64,000 nt of DNA from Alkalibacillus almallahensis. Its GTDB lineage: Bacteria; Bacillota; Bacilli; Bacillales; Alkalibacillaceae. The stretch is taken from the NCBI RefSeq assembly GCF_011761495.1, contig NZ_JAASRU010000009.1:53434-117433 (forward strand). Reading direction: 5' to 3'. The notes below the pieces were generated by a model that made no database searches, was not told the origin of the DNA, and saw nothing but the letters and a program-made list of their open reading frames with translations. The translations under genes and the position numbers were made by a program. Position 1 is the stretch's first letter; every line of letters begins with the position of its first letter. Shown piece by piece: positions 48,607-60,043 of this stretch.

Positions 48607-49560
48607 TTGGGAGCAACATTAAAAAACGGCTTTAAAAGTGGCTTTTCTGTCACGTGGGCTTTAAGTAAAATCATCTTCCCAATTACAGTCATCGTTATGA
48701 TTTTACGTTACACGCCGCTTTTTCCACTATTCATGAGTTGGCTGGAACCTGTTATGAAATTTTTAGGGTTACCAGGTGAAGCGGCTGTGCCTATTGTGTT
48801 AGGAAATTTGCTTAACTTATACGCCGGAATTGGAGCTATTGTTAGTTTTGATTTTTCGGTAAAAGAAGTCTTTATTTTGGCGGTCATGCTATCCTTTTCC
48901 CACAACTTGATTATCGAATCAGCTGTCGCATCCAAAGTAGGGGTTAATTTTTGGATTATCGTGAGCGTCCGCGTCTTTTTAGCGACCATTTCAGCTATTT
49001 TAATTAACTTATTCTGGCAAGGTGGCGGTGAACAAGCGCAATACGGCCTTATATCGAATGAGGGACCTGAACCGTCGGGATGGGTCGATATTACGTTAAC
49101 CGCCTTTCAAACCGCAGCACTCAGTATTGTGCAGTTGGCGGCCATTGTCATTCCGCTCATGGTCGGAATCCAGTGGTTACGTGATCGTAAATGGCTTGAT
49201 TGGATGTCGAATAAAATTGGCCCAGCGACTCGCTTAATCGGGGTCCAACGCAATGCGTCGATGACACTGGTCGCTGGACTGACGATTGGATTAGCTTATG
49301 GTGCGGGCATGATGATTCAGGCTGTTAAAGAAGATGGGGTTTCGAAAAAAGATATGTATCTCGTCTTAATCTTTCTGGTGACATGTCACGCGGTTGTCGA
49401 GGATACACTTGTGTTTATTCCACTCGGTATACCCGTTTGGCCACTCTTACTCATTCGTTTAACATCAGCCATTGTCTTAACAGCGCTCGTCGCTTATATT
49501 TGGAACCGACTTGAGAAAAATAAACAAGTCGATTCAGTTAGAGAGGATGTCCCAACATGA
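48607..49560 (+). CDS. yvoD: Nucleoside-recognition (Gate) domain membrane protein YvoD
   Basis: 317 residues, about nine hydrophobic segments, with two Gate domain-like halves (about 60-150 and 205-290). Related to spore-maturation proteins and the gate regions of nucleoside carriers. Substrate unknown. TTG start 48607 follows GGGAG by about ten bases. Overlaps ppaX by four bases. It occupies the same place in the B. subtilis hprK operon. Confidence 0.82.
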   Translation: MGATLKNGFKSGFSVTWALSKIIFPITVIVMILRYTPLFPLFMSWLEPVMKFLGLPGEAAVPIVLGNLLNLYAGIGAIVSFDFSVKEVFILAVMLSFSHNLIIESAVASKVGVNFWIIVSVRVFLATISAILINLFWQGGGEQAQYGLISNEGPEPSGWVDITLTAFQTAALSIVQLAAIVIPLMVGIQWLRDRKWLDWMSNKIGPATRLIGVQRNASMTLVAGLTIGLAYGAGMMIQAVKEDGVSKKDMYLVLIFLVTCHAVVEDTLVFIPLGIPVWPLLLIRLTSAIVLTALVAYIWNRLEKNKQVDSVREDVPT

Positions 49561-50195
49561 CAATTAAAACCTTATTATTTGATTTAGATGGCACATTAAT
49601 TGATTCAAATGATCTTATCGTCGAATCGTTTCGCTATACGTTAAAAAAACACACAGACCGCGATTATTCGCGTGATGAAATCTTACCGTTTATTGGGCCA
49701 CCTTTACGTGACACGATGGAGAAGGTTGATCCAAATCAGGTCGATGAATTGATGGCGACATACCGTGAACATAATTTATCGAATCATGATGCTTATATTA
49801 AGATGTATGATGGCGTTTATGAGGCAATTCGTGAATTACATGAAGATGGCTATTCAATGGCGATTGTCACGACAAAAATTCAAAGTTCGGCTCAAAAAGG
49901 GCTTGAACTGACTGGGTTGGATGAATTTTTCGATGTGATTATAGGTCTTGATAATGTTGAAGAAGCAAAGCCGTCAGCTGATCCCGTCCTACGAGGGATG
50001 CGTGCGTTAAATGGCGATGTAGAATCGACGATCATGATTGGTGATAATTCACATGATATTGAAGCGGGCCAAAATGCTGGTGTCAAGACGGCTGCTGTTG
50101 GCTGGGCTGCTAAAGGACGCGATTATGTTCAATCGTTCAATCCTGATTATATTTTAGATGATATGAGCGATTTACTCGATATCGTAAAGGGGTGA
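49557..50195 (+). CDS. ppaX: Pyrophosphatase PpaX
   Basis: 212-residue HAD-superfamily enzyme that hydrolyses the pyrophosphate made when HprK dephosphorylates P-Ser-HPr by phosphorolysis, pulling that reaction forward. HAD motif I is LFDLDGTLIDSN (7-18), motif II is VTTKIQSS, and motifs III and IV are in KPSADPVLRGM and MIGDNSHDI. Start ATGA overlaps yvoD. Functional link to hprK four genes upstream. Confidence 0.93.
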   Translation: MTIKTLLFDLDGTLIDSNDLIVESFRYTLKKHTDRDYSRDEILPFIGPPLRDTMEKVDPNQVDELMATYREHNLSNHDAYIKMYDGVYEAIRELHEDGYSMAIVTTKIQSSAQKGLELTGLDEFFDVIIGLDNVEEAKPSADPVLRGMRALNGDVESTIMIGDNSHDIEAGQNAGVKTAAVGWAAKGRDYVQSFNPDYILDDMSDLLDIVKG

Positions 50196-50200
50196 AGCCC

Positions 50201-50710
50201 ATGCGCAAAACAACGCGCTATCCAGTTAAGAAAGCAAACTCACTATGGCAGATGTATAAAACCGTTTCATTTCTAAAAGTGTGTAAAAACTTCATCGCCA
50301 TTCAAATGGGGCGTTACACCCCATGGTTAGGTGTGAAAAATTGGCTTTACCGTACATTTTTACGAATGTCGATTGGAAAGGAATCAGCTCTGGCTTTAAT
50401 GGTTATGCCTGATCTCATGTTTCCTGAGAAAATTTCAATTGGACGAAACTGTGTGATTGGTTATAACACAACGATTTTAGCGCATGAGTACCTCATTGAT
50501 GAATATCGTCTCGGTGACGTTGAAATTGGTGATGATGTGATGATTGGAGCGAACACAACGATTTTGCCAGGTGTGACAATTGGTGATGGTGCGATCGTTT
50601 CAGCTGCCACACTTGTGCATGAAGATGTCCCAGCTGGTGCATTTGTTGGAGGCAATCCGATGCAAATCATTTATACCAAGGAAGAACGTGAAGCGAAACA
50701 ACAAGAATAA
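50201..50710 (+). CDS. yvoF: YvoF-like hexapeptide-repeat acetyltransferase
   Basis: 169 residues with a left-handed beta-helix: hexapeptide repeats such as ISIGRNCVIGYNTTIL and VEIGDDVMIGANTTILPGVT, as in maltose and nodulation acetyltransferases. Acceptor unknown. ATG 50201 is preferred (AAAGGGGTG eight bases before); a GTG at 50192 overlaps the ppaX stop. Last gene of the hprK operon, with a terminator at 50723. Confidence 0.82.
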   Translation: MRKTTRYPVKKANSLWQMYKTVSFLKVCKNFIAIQMGRYTPWLGVKNWLYRTFLRMSIGKESALALMVMPDLMFPEKISIGRNCVIGYNTTILAHEYLIDEYRLGDVEIGDDVMIGANTTILPGVTIGDGAIVSAATLVHEDVPAGAFVGGNPMQIIYTKEEREAKQQE

Positions 50711-50722
50711 GTTAATCCTACT

Positions 50723-50768
50723 GCTACATGAACGAGACCAACACGTCATATTCATGTAGCGTTTTTTA
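50723..50768 (+). terminator. Terminator of the hprK operon
   Basis: GCTACATGAA and TTCATGTAGC form a ten-base-pair stem with an 18-base loop, then GTTTTTT. Confidence 0.85.
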
Positions 50769-50771
50769 TGT

Positions 50772-50800
50772 TTGAAAATGTTACCAGACAGGAATAAAGT
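50772..50800 (+). promoter_or_regulatory. glpK promoter with cre-like site
   Basis: TTGAAA (50772-50777), 17 bases, TAAAGT (50795-50800). TGAAAATGTTACCA (50773-50786) overlaps the -35 and fits the CcpA cre consensus TGWAANCGNTNWCA except for two positions. Glycerol genes are classic CcpA targets. Confidence 0.5.
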
Positions 50801-50815
50801 AGAATAGACTAGTGA

Positions 50816-52336
<1,521 letters not shown>

Positions 52337-52362
52337 TAGTCAGTCAGAAAGGATGAGATGAA

Positions 52363-54006
52363 GTGACGACATTTACTAATCAAAAACGATCATATAACAT
52401 ACAATCATTAAATCATTCATTCGATTTAATCGTCATTGGAGGTGGCATTACTGGAGCAGGGATTGCTTTAGATGCTGTTACTCGTGGAATGGATGTCGCT
52501 GTTTTAGAAATGCAGGATTTCGCCGCTGGTACATCGAGTCGCTCGACGAAGCTTGTTCATGGTGGCTTACGTTATTTAAAAAACTTCGAAATTAAACTCG
52601 TCGCTGAAGTTGGTAAAGAACGTGAAATTGTTTATGAAAACGGTCCACATATTACGACACCTGAATGGATGATGCTCCCGTTTTATAAAGGCGGTAATTT
52701 TGGTCCGTTTTCAAGCAATATAGGACTCCGCGTTTATGACTTTCTAGCAGGTGTAAAGCGAAGTGAGCGCCGAAAAATGTTGTCGGTTGATGAAACTTTA
52801 AAACGTGAACCGTTATTAAAACATGATGGTCTTAAAGGTAGTGGTTATTATGTGGAGTACAAAACAGATGATGCACGACTAACGATGGAAGTCATGAAGA
52901 AAGCAGTAGAGTTTGGGGCGCAATCATTTAATTATATGCAAGTCGAACAACTTTTATATAATGATGGGAAAGTTATTGGCGTTCAAGTACGTGACCGCAC
53001 GGATGATTCGGTCCATGACGTTTATAGTCATTATGTTGTTAATGCGACGGGCCCATGGGTTGATGAAATCCGCAAAATGGATCAATCCAATAAAGGAAAA
53101 CATCTTTATCATACGAAAGGTGTCCATCTTGTTTTTGATCAAGAAAAGTTTCCTTTGCAACAAGCGATCTATTTTGATGCGCCTGATGGTCGAATGATTT
53201 TTGCGATACCACGCGAAGGCAAGACGTATGTTGGCACGACCGACACTCATTATGAATCAGATTTAGCACACCCTGATGTATCAGAATCAGATCAAAATTA
53301 TATACTGGATGCCATTCACCAAATGTTCCCTGATGTTCATCTGACTGAAAATGATATTGAGTCCACATGGGCTGGTATTCGACCACTCATTCATGAAGAA
53401 GGGAAAGATCCTTCAGAAATTTCTCGTAAAGATGAAGTGCTCGAATCAGATTCTGGATTACTATCCATCGCAGGCGGCAAATTAACAGGTTACCGTAAAA
53501 TGGCCGAAGAAATTGTTAATCGGGTCAGCTCAAAATTGAAAAAAATCGACGGGCGCCCATATGTGACATCCAAGACTAAACACCAACCGATTGCAGGTGG
53601 AGACATTGGCGGCTCAAAAGGGTTCGCCGAATGGACGCAGCAAATGATTCATACAGCTGATCAACAAAATATCGACAAAAAGACAATGCTCACTTGGCTC
53701 AATCGCTACGGTGCTAATGCCGGGGAAGTGCTAAATCATTATTTAGAATTAGAGGAAGATGATGAATTACTTCGCGCCTTATTAGCTGAATTGCATTATA
53801 CGATCGAAAAAGAGGCTATCTACAAACCAGAAGACTTCTTCATTCGGAGAACAGGAGATTTATTTTTTAATATTGAGATAGTGAAAGTTTATAAACAAGC
53901 GGTTATTGATGAGATGTATGACCTATTAGACTGGACTGAAAAAGAATATCAGATTTATATTGAAAGTCTTGATCAAATGATTGCTGAAGCAGAACTCAAT
54001 AGATGA
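52363..54006 (+). CDS. glpD: Aerobic glycerol-3-phosphate dehydrogenase
   Basis: 547 residues; FAD enzyme at the inner membrane face oxidising glycerol 3-phosphate to DHAP and passing electrons to quinone. The FAD dinucleotide loop is IGGGITGAGIALDAVTRG, then SSRSTKLVHGGLRYL and the GTTDTHYESD block. The C-terminal DAO_C domain is present to about residue 540. GTG start after AAAGGATGAG. Operon partner of glpK. Terminator at 54017. Confidence 0.95.
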   Translation: MTTFTNQKRSYNIQSLNHSFDLIVIGGGITGAGIALDAVTRGMDVAVLEMQDFAAGTSSRSTKLVHGGLRYLKNFEIKLVAEVGKEREIVYENGPHITTPEWMMLPFYKGGNFGPFSSNIGLRVYDFLAGVKRSERRKMLSVDETLKREPLLKHDGLKGSGYYVEYKTDDARLTMEVMKKAVEFGAQSFNYMQVEQLLYNDGKVIGVQVRDRTDDSVHDVYSHYVVNATGPWVDEIRKMDQSNKGKHLYHTKGVHLVFDQEKFPLQQAIYFDAPDGRMIFAIPREGKTYVGTTDTHYESDLAHPDVSESDQNYILDAIHQMFPDVHLTENDIESTWAGIRPLIHEEGKDPSEISRKDEVLESDSGLLSIAGGKLTGYRKMAEEIVNRVSSKLKKIDGRPYVTSKTKHQPIAGGDIGGSKGFAEWTQQMIHTADQQNIDKKTMLTWLNRYGANAGEVLNHYLELEEDDELLRALLAELHYTIEKEAIYKPEDFFIRRTGDLFFNIEIVKVYKQAVIDEMYDLLDWTEKEYQIYIESLDQMIAEAELNR

Positions 54007-54016
54007 GATGAAAAAA

Positions 54017-54046
54017 TCCTTGGCGACGAAGCCAAGGATCTTTTTC
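54017..54046 (+). terminator. Terminator after glpD
   Basis: ATCCTTGGC and GCCAAGGAT pair around GACGAA, followed by CTTTTT. Confidence 0.88.
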
Positions 54047-54117
54047 GCCATCCAGAAAATAACGGCGCCATCCAGAAAATAACGGCGTTCGCTGATATAT
54101 ATCGGCGCGCGCTGTTA
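54046..54117. repeat. 20-bp phased array D1 (word TAACGGCG/TATCGGCG)
   Basis: TAACGGCG at 54060 and 54080 and TATCGGCG at 54100 are 20 bases apart. The first two are part of a direct repeat of about 20 bases (CGCCATCCAGAAAATAACGG). An inverted copy (CGCGCTGTTA) ends the array near 54117. Confidence 0.8.
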
Positions 54118-54196
54118 TTTATTTTCCAGAAGTCATCGCTTGTCGAAGGGTGTTATGTTATACTTTGATATGGATTAGCAAGACTAGGAGGCCTTT

Positions 54197-55210
54197 ATGC
54201 AAACGATGTTTCGGAAGACGGATATACCAAATAAGGTCGCAACGTTTCGACATGATGGCGATTTTTATTTTTCATATGGCGTTAAAGCATTTAAACGAAA
54301 AGATTTTACGAAAGCGGAAAAATGGTTTCAAAAGGCATTAGAAACAGATCCAACCAATGCATTGTATTTGTCTCAAATGTCTGTTTTATATACAGAGTTG
54401 CATCAATATCATAAAGCCAATGATATGTTGCAACAAGTGCTCGACTCCAATCGTGAGCCATATGTAGACTGCTATTATTTGATGGCGAATAACTATGCAC
54501 ACTTAGGTCTATTTTACGAAGCGAAAAAGAGTGCTGAACAATATCTCGAGCTAGACCCAGAAGGTGATTTTAAAGCTGAAACTGAAGAATTGATCAGTAA
54601 TCTGGACCGAGTGTTAGCAGACTACTCAGAAGACGAAGAACTTGATTTTGGCGTAGAAGATGAATTTATGCTGTATCAAGAAACGGCATTTTACCATCTT
54701 GAACATGAAGAGTGGGATGATGCATTAACGATTCTAGAAGAATTAACTGATCGTTATCCAGAATATTTACCGGCTAAACATGAGTATGCCTACGCATTGT
54801 TTCAGCAAGGTCAAACGGATGAGGCGATTCAATATGAAGAAAAGTGGTTAGAACAAGACCCTAATTCATTGAGCAGTCGCATGAATCTGATGTATTTTTA
54901 TGATCAAATCGGTCGAACCGATCTTAGTGAAGCCTTTTTAAATGAGCTTAAAAAAGTGTATCCGACCTACTTTGAAAAACAATTGAAATTAGCGATCGTA
55001 ATGGCTCAAGTCAATGATCACGCCGAAGCAATTAATCGTTTCCGCAAACTTAAATCAGATCAGGTGTCGAATTATTTAAGTTATTATTTATGGTTCGGTT
55101 ATAGTTTGCGGGCTTATTACGGTGATCAAAAGGCTTCGACCATATGGCAAGAGGCAAAGGAACAGCATCCAACGATTGAACGTATATTACAAGCACATGG
55201 ATGGGAATAG
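54197..55210 (+). CDS. yvcD: TPR-repeat protein YvcD
   Basis: 337 residues with tetratricopeptide repeats, clearest at about 30-125 (FSYGVKAFKRKDFTKAEKWF, AHLGLFYEAKKSAEQYLELD) and 155-235. Cytoplasmic, probably a protein-interaction scaffold; function unknown. In B. subtilis yvcD also lies just before trxB. ATG 54197 behind AGGAGG. A shorter frame at 54150 is not coding. Confidence 0.85.
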   Translation: MQTMFRKTDIPNKVATFRHDGDFYFSYGVKAFKRKDFTKAEKWFQKALETDPTNALYLSQMSVLYTELHQYHKANDMLQQVLDSNREPYVDCYYLMANNYAHLGLFYEAKKSAEQYLELDPEGDFKAETEELISNLDRVLADYSEDEELDFGVEDEFMLYQETAFYHLEHEEWDDALTILEELTDRYPEYLPAKHEYAYALFQQGQTDEAIQYEEKWLEQDPNSLSSRMNLMYFYDQIGRTDLSEAFLNELKKVYPTYFEKQLKLAIVMAQVNDHAEAINRFRKLKSDQVSNYLSYYLWFGYSLRAYYGDQKASTIWQEAKEQHPTIERILQAHGWE

Positions 55211-55288
55211 TTAACGGAGATTAAAAATACCCCCCTGAGCACATTTATTGTCGTTAGTCGGGGGAGTATAATATGATAAGAGTAGTAA

Positions 55289-56272
<984 letters not shown>

Positions 56273-56372
56273 TCGTAATCGGTTTTTAATGCCGTTGTAA
56301 CACGGGTGAAATATTGGGGTGTTATAATGAAATTAATAATTGACCCCCTTTATTCTATAGAGCTTCTATTAG

Positions 56373-56409
56373 CACAGGTAGATTCGCCTTTCATCTACCT
56401 GTGTTTTTT
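56373..56409 (+). terminator. Terminator downstream of trxB
   Basis: CACAGGTAGA and TCTACCTGTG (ten pairs), loop of 11 bases, then TTTTTTC. About 100 bases after the trxB stop; a TATAAT at 56323-56328 lies between, without a good -35. Confidence 0.8.
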
Positions 56410-56472
56410 CTGTTTTATAGACTTTTAAAAGTTTAGTGTTGAATTTCATGTATATAGCGATTAGTTGTTAAA

Positions 56473-56535
56473 TTGTGAGGAGCGATGGTGGCGACATTGC
56501 CGTCACGGGAACAGCACGTGCTTCGAAAACCCACT
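56473..56535. repeat. Left remnant of the GC-rich element
   Basis: GTGAGGAGCGATGGTGGCGA ... GGGAACAGCACGTG ... CTTCGA matches the reverse complement of 5940-5998 (CTCCTCAC end) over most positions. It is degenerate and less GC-rich toward the array. Confidence 0.65.
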
Positions 56536-56550
56536 GTAATGATACATTGA

Positions 56551-56685
56551 TACAGCGAAATTTCCCAATTATACAGCGAAAACATTGCTTCATACAGCGA
56601 AAGTTCTCAAATATACAGCGAAATTTCCAATTATACAGCGAAGTCATCTCATGATACAGCGAAATCCCCCAAACATACGGCGAAA
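56551..56685. repeat. 21-bp phased array C (word TACAGCGAAA)
   Basis: Seven copies start at 56551, 56572, 56593, 56614, 56634, 56655 and 56676 (steps 21, 21, 21, 20, 21, 21). The last is TACGGCGAAA. The bases between are AT-rich and variable. Both sides are bordered by end pieces of the GC-rich element seen at 5863-6000. Confidence 0.92.
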
Positions 56686-56691
56686 CTAAAG

Positions 56692-56710
56692 CGTCAGCCG
56701 AAAGCGGATC
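56692..56710. repeat. Right remnant of the GC-rich element
   Basis: GTCAGCCGAAAGCGGATCAC resembles the reverse complement of the other end of the 5863-6000 element (CCGAAAGCGGATC is shared exactly). Confidence 0.6.
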
Positions 56711-56765
56711 ACAATATCAACAACGGACTTTTGAAGAAGCATTTTATAAGAAATTTCGCAGTGAA

Positions 56766-56794
56766 TAGTCAGGAACGCTTCGACCGTGTATAAT
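56766..56794 (+). promoter_or_regulatory. Promoter of the rapZ operon
   Basis: TAGTCA (56766-56771), 17 bases, TATAAT (56789-56794), about 30 bases before the rapZ start. Confidence 0.55.
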
Positions 56795-56827
56795 TGAAAT
56801 TAAATATATAAGTGAGGGGTGACGTCA

Positions 56828-57715
56828 TTGGAACCAAAACCTCAAAAAGTTGAATTAGTTATCATTACGGGTATGTCAGGTGCAGGAAAGACAGTCGCCA
56901 TTCAGAGCCTAGAAGACTTAGGTTATTTTTGTGTCGACAACTTACCACCTGCCTTATTACCGAAATTCATTGAACTCATGAAAGATAATAAAGAAAATAA
57001 ACGTCTAGCCGTTGTGATGGACTTACGTGGACGCGAGTTTTTCGATTCTTTATATGACACATTAAACGATTTCACTAGTGACGAGGCGATCTCTGAGCAT
57101 ATCGTATTCTTAGATGCTGATAAGGAAACATTAGTTCAGCGTTATAAAGAATCAAGACGCTCGCATCCATTAGCCCCAGATGGCTTACCATTAGAAGGCA
57201 TTAACCAAGAACGCGCCATCTTAGATGAGTTAAAAGGGCGCTCACAAACAATAATCAATACATCTGAATTATCAGCACGTGAATTACGCGAGCAAATTAT
57301 TAGTCAGTTTAAAGAGCGGAAGCAGCACGTTTTTTCTGTTCAACTCGTATCATTTGGATACAAACACGGAGTTCCAATCGATGCCGATCTCATGTTTGAT
57401 GTTCGTTTCTTGCCGAATCCCCATTATGTCGAATCGATGCGTGACTTAACCGGGCAAAATCAAGAAGTATCCTCATACGTTTTAAAATGGAAGGACACAC
57501 GCAAGTTTTTACGTAAATTACAGGATTTATTAGCGTTTATGATGCCACACTATGAACGTGAAGGAAAAAGCCAACTGGTCATTGGCATTGGCTGTACGGG
57601 AGGCCAACATCGATCTGTAGCAATCGCTGAAAAAGTCGCTGATATGATCGGCAAAGATTATCAAGCCCATGTCTACCACCGCGATATTAAGAAAGGACAT
57701 GAAGTCACCTCATGA
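56828..57715 (+). CDS. rapZ: RNase adapter / nucleotide-binding protein RapZ (YvcJ)
   Basis: 295 residues. P-loop [14 protein letters not shown] near 12-25, then [11 protein letters not shown], and the C-terminal ligand-binding domain with [10 protein letters not shown] and VYHRDI. E. coli RapZ directs RNase E to the small RNA GlmZ; in B. subtilis YvcJ hydrolyses GTP and affects competence. TTG start 56828 is about six bases after GAGGGGTG; the GTG at 56819 is within the ribosome site. Overlaps yvcK by four bases. Confidence 0.94.
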   Translation: MEPKPQKVELVIITGMSGAGKTVAIQSLEDLGYFCVDNLPPALLPKFIELMKDNKENKRLAVVMDLRGREFFDSLYDTLNDFTSDEAISEHIVFLDADKETLVQRYKESRRSHPLAPDGLPLEGINQERAILDELKGRSQTIINTSELSARELREQIISQFKERKQHVFSVQLVSFGYKHGVPIDADLMFDVRFLPNPHYVESMRDLTGQNQEVSSYVLKWKDTRKFLRKLQDLLAFMMPHYEREGKSQLVIGIGCTGGQHRSVAIAEKVADMIGKDYQAHVYHRDIKKGHEVTS

Positions 57716-58668
57716 CGGATGTTAATGGACCAAAAGTAGTCGTGATCGGTGGTGGCACAGGATTACCTGTCTTATTACGTGGTTTACGAAAATTCCCGGT
57801 TAATTTATCAGCAATTGTGACAGTATCAGATGATGGTGGTAGTACTGGACGATTGCGTGAAGATTTAAGCATGCCGGCACCAGGCGATATTCGAAAAGTC
57901 ATTGCTTCTATGTCAGATGTTGAGCCGACGTTACTTAAATTGTTTCAACATCGATTTGAAGACGGAAATGGACTATCGGGTCACGCACTTGGTAATTTAA
58001 TATTGGCAGGTATGACATCAATTACAGGTGATTTCTATCAAGGAATCAAAGAAATTTCCCGTGTTTTTAACGTCAAAGGTCGAATTTATCCGATTGCCAA
58101 TGAAAATATGTATTTAAAAGCTGAATTCGAGGATGGCACAGTGGTTAGAGGCGAGTCGAAAATCCCTGAAGTTAATAAACCAATAAAGCGTGTGTTTTTT
58201 GACCCACCTCACATACAACCATTACCCGAAGCTGTTAGGGCGATTAAACAAGCAGAATTAATTGTCATAGCGCCGGGAAGTTTGTATACGAGTATCGTAC
58301 CTAACCTCATTTCCTGGGAAATAAAAGACGCATTACGTCAAACGAACGCAGAAACCGTATATGTCTGTAATGTTATGACACAAGAAGGTGAGACAGCTGA
58401 CTATACAGCGTCTGATCATATTGAAGCCTTACATCGACATGTCGAAAATCCGTTTGTCGATTCTATTGTGATGCACGGTGAACAGATCGAACAGACAATC
58501 AAGTACGAATACGAAAAAGAACATGCTGAACCTGTTATTTGTGACCGAGATGAACTAGAGAGGATGGGCGTTCGCGTCATTCAAGGAGATATTGCTGACT
58601 TACATAGTGACGGGACATTAAAACACCATGAGCATAAAATCGCAAATTTACTCTATGAATTGTTATAA
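57712..58668 (+). CDS. yvcK: GlmR/YvcK gluconeogenesis and cell-envelope regulator
   Basis: 318 residues, CofD-like Rossmann protein. The start [20 protein letters not shown] and [15 protein letters not shown] blocks are diagnostic. In B. subtilis YvcK (GlmR) binds UDP-GlcNAc and stimulates GlmS, needed on gluconeogenic carbon. ATGA overlap with rapZ; whiA follows after 36 bases. Confidence 0.93.
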   Translation: MTDVNGPKVVVIGGGTGLPVLLRGLRKFPVNLSAIVTVSDDGGSTGRLREDLSMPAPGDIRKVIASMSDVEPTLLKLFQHRFEDGNGLSGHALGNLILAGMTSITGDFYQGIKEISRVFNVKGRIYPIANENMYLKAEFEDGTVVRGESKIPEVNKPIKRVFFDPPHIQPLPEAVRAIKQAELIVIAPGSLYTSIVPNLISWEIKDALRQTNAETVYVCNVMTQEGETADYTASDHIEALHRHVENPFVDSIVMHGEQIEQTIKYEYEKEHAEPVICDRDELERMGVRVIQGDIADLHSDGTLKHHEHKIANLLYELL

Positions 58669-58704
58669 TGGAATCTAGAGTTAAAGAAGTGAAGGGGAAT
58701 CGCT

Positions 58705-59652
58705 ATGTCATTTGCATCAGAAACGAAAAAAGAACTGACAAGCATCGAGACGGACCAATGTTGTAAGCAGTCGGAATTATCAGCCTTGGTTCGTATGAAT
58801 GGATCACTATCCTTTTCCAATCGAAAATATATATTAGACGTCCAAACGGAAAATGCCGCTATTGCTCGTCGCATTTATACATTGATTAAGCATGTTTATG
58901 ATTATCCAGTCGAGCTCTTAGTCCGTAAAAAGATGCGCTTGAAGAAAAATAATATTTACATCGTTCGACTTGTCGAGGGTGTTGAACACGTGTTGAAAGA
59001 TTTAGGTATTATGGATGGACCACTTTCGTTCAACCGCAACATTCCAGATAATTATTTACAGCGCGAATGTTGTAAAAAGTCTTATCTACGTGGTGCATTT
59101 TTAGCAGGTGGCTCAGTCAATAATCCTGAAACATCATCTTATCATTTAGAAATTTTCACATTGTATCAAGAACATAATGATGCACTGGTCGAATTGATGA
59201 ATGATTTTGATTTACATGCGAAAACACATGAACGTAAAAAAGGATATATTAATTATCTAAAAGAAGCTGAAAAAATCACCGAATTTTTAATTCTAATCGG
59301 TGCTCACCAGGCTCTGCTGAAATTCGAAGATGTTCGCATTATGCGGGATATGAGAAACTCAGTGAATCGCTTAGTTAATTGTGAAACAGCAAACTTAAAC
59401 AAAACGATCGGTGCTTCTTTCCGGCAAGTTGAAAACATCCGTTATATCGATGAAGTCGTCGGCATTGATTCACTGCCAGATAAACTTCGTGAAGCGGCTG
59501 AACTTAGAATGCAGCACCAGGAAGTGTCACTAAAAGAATTGGTCGACTTAGCGGAATCCAGTACGATCAGTAAATCAGGCCTTAATCATCGCTTCAAAAA
59601 AATTGATGACTACGCTGAAAAGCTGCGTAAAGGTGACCTTCTCGAGAAATAA
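58705..59652 (+). CDS. whiA: WhiA DNA-binding protein
   Basis: 315 residues. The N-terminal LAGLIDADG-like domain (about 20-190, without catalytic acids; [15 protein letters not shown]) is followed by a C-terminal helix-turn-helix ([24 protein letters not shown]). In Bacillus it affects cell division and chromosome segregation; in Streptomyces it is a sporulation activator. GAAGGGGAA ribosome site. The order rapZ-yvcK-whiA is conserved across Gram-positives. Confidence 0.94.
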   Translation: MSFASETKKELTSIETDQCCKQSELSALVRMNGSLSFSNRKYILDVQTENAAIARRIYTLIKHVYDYPVELLVRKKMRLKKNNIYIVRLVEGVEHVLKDLGIMDGPLSFNRNIPDNYLQRECCKKSYLRGAFLAGGSVNNPETSSYHLEIFTLYQEHNDALVELMNDFDLHAKTHERKKGYINYLKEAEKITEFLILIGAHQALLKFEDVRIMRDMRNSVNRLVNCETANLNKTIGASFRQVENIRYIDEVVGIDSLPDKLREAAELRMQHQEVSLKELVDLAESSTISKSGLNHRFKKIDDYAEKLRKGDLLEK

Positions 59653-59747
59653 ACAGACTATTCTAAAATTTGTAGTTGTGGTATAATATCGGGTAATAAT
59701 CTTAAAAAACGATGAGGAAATAATGGGCTATAGAGAGGAGAATTGCT

Positions 59748-60005
59748 TTGGCTGAACAGAACGTTGTTGTTCAATTAGAATCAGGATTACAAGCAAGGCC
59801 AGCTGCTAAATTTGTGCAAGAAGCGAATCGATTTTCCGCGGATGTCTTTTTAGAAAAAGGGGAAAAAGAAGTGAATGCCAAAAGTATTATGGGGGTCATG
59901 AGTCTTGCGATTGGTTCAGGCGAAGAAGTGACCTTAAAAGCTGAAGGCGTCGATGAAGAAACCGCTCTCAGTACACTGGCATCCTTAATGGAATCAACTG
60001 AATAA
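59748..60005 (+). CDS. crh: Catabolite repression HPr-like protein Crh
   Basis: 85 residues, HPr fold. Position 15 is Gln (LESGLQARPAA), so PTS phosphotransfer at His15 is impossible. The regulatory Ser46 is present in AKSIMGVMSL for phosphorylation by HprK. Ser46-phosphorylated Crh is a CcpA corepressor. TTG start 59748, seven bases after GAGAGGAG. Shared bidirectional terminator downstream. Confidence 0.95.
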   Translation: MAEQNVVVQLESGLQARPAAKFVQEANRFSADVFLEKGEKEVNAKSIMGVMSLAIGSGEEVTLKAEGVDEETALSTLASLMESTE

Positions 60006-60010
60006 ACTAA

Positions 60011-60041
60011 AGACCACAGCGCGGAAGCTGTGGTCTTTTTA
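60011..60041. terminator. Bidirectional terminator between crh and the VWA gene
   Basis: AGACCACAGC and GCTGTGGTCT (ten pairs) with loop GCGGAA; TTTTT on the plus side, and an A-rich upstream flank gives T on the minus side. Confidence 0.88.
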
Positions 60042-60043
60042 TA

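Noticed and set aside
56551..56685. CRISPR array
   Set aside because: The repeat is only about 10 bases and the period 21; spacers of about 11 bases and no cas genes rule it out. The same applies to the other arrays.
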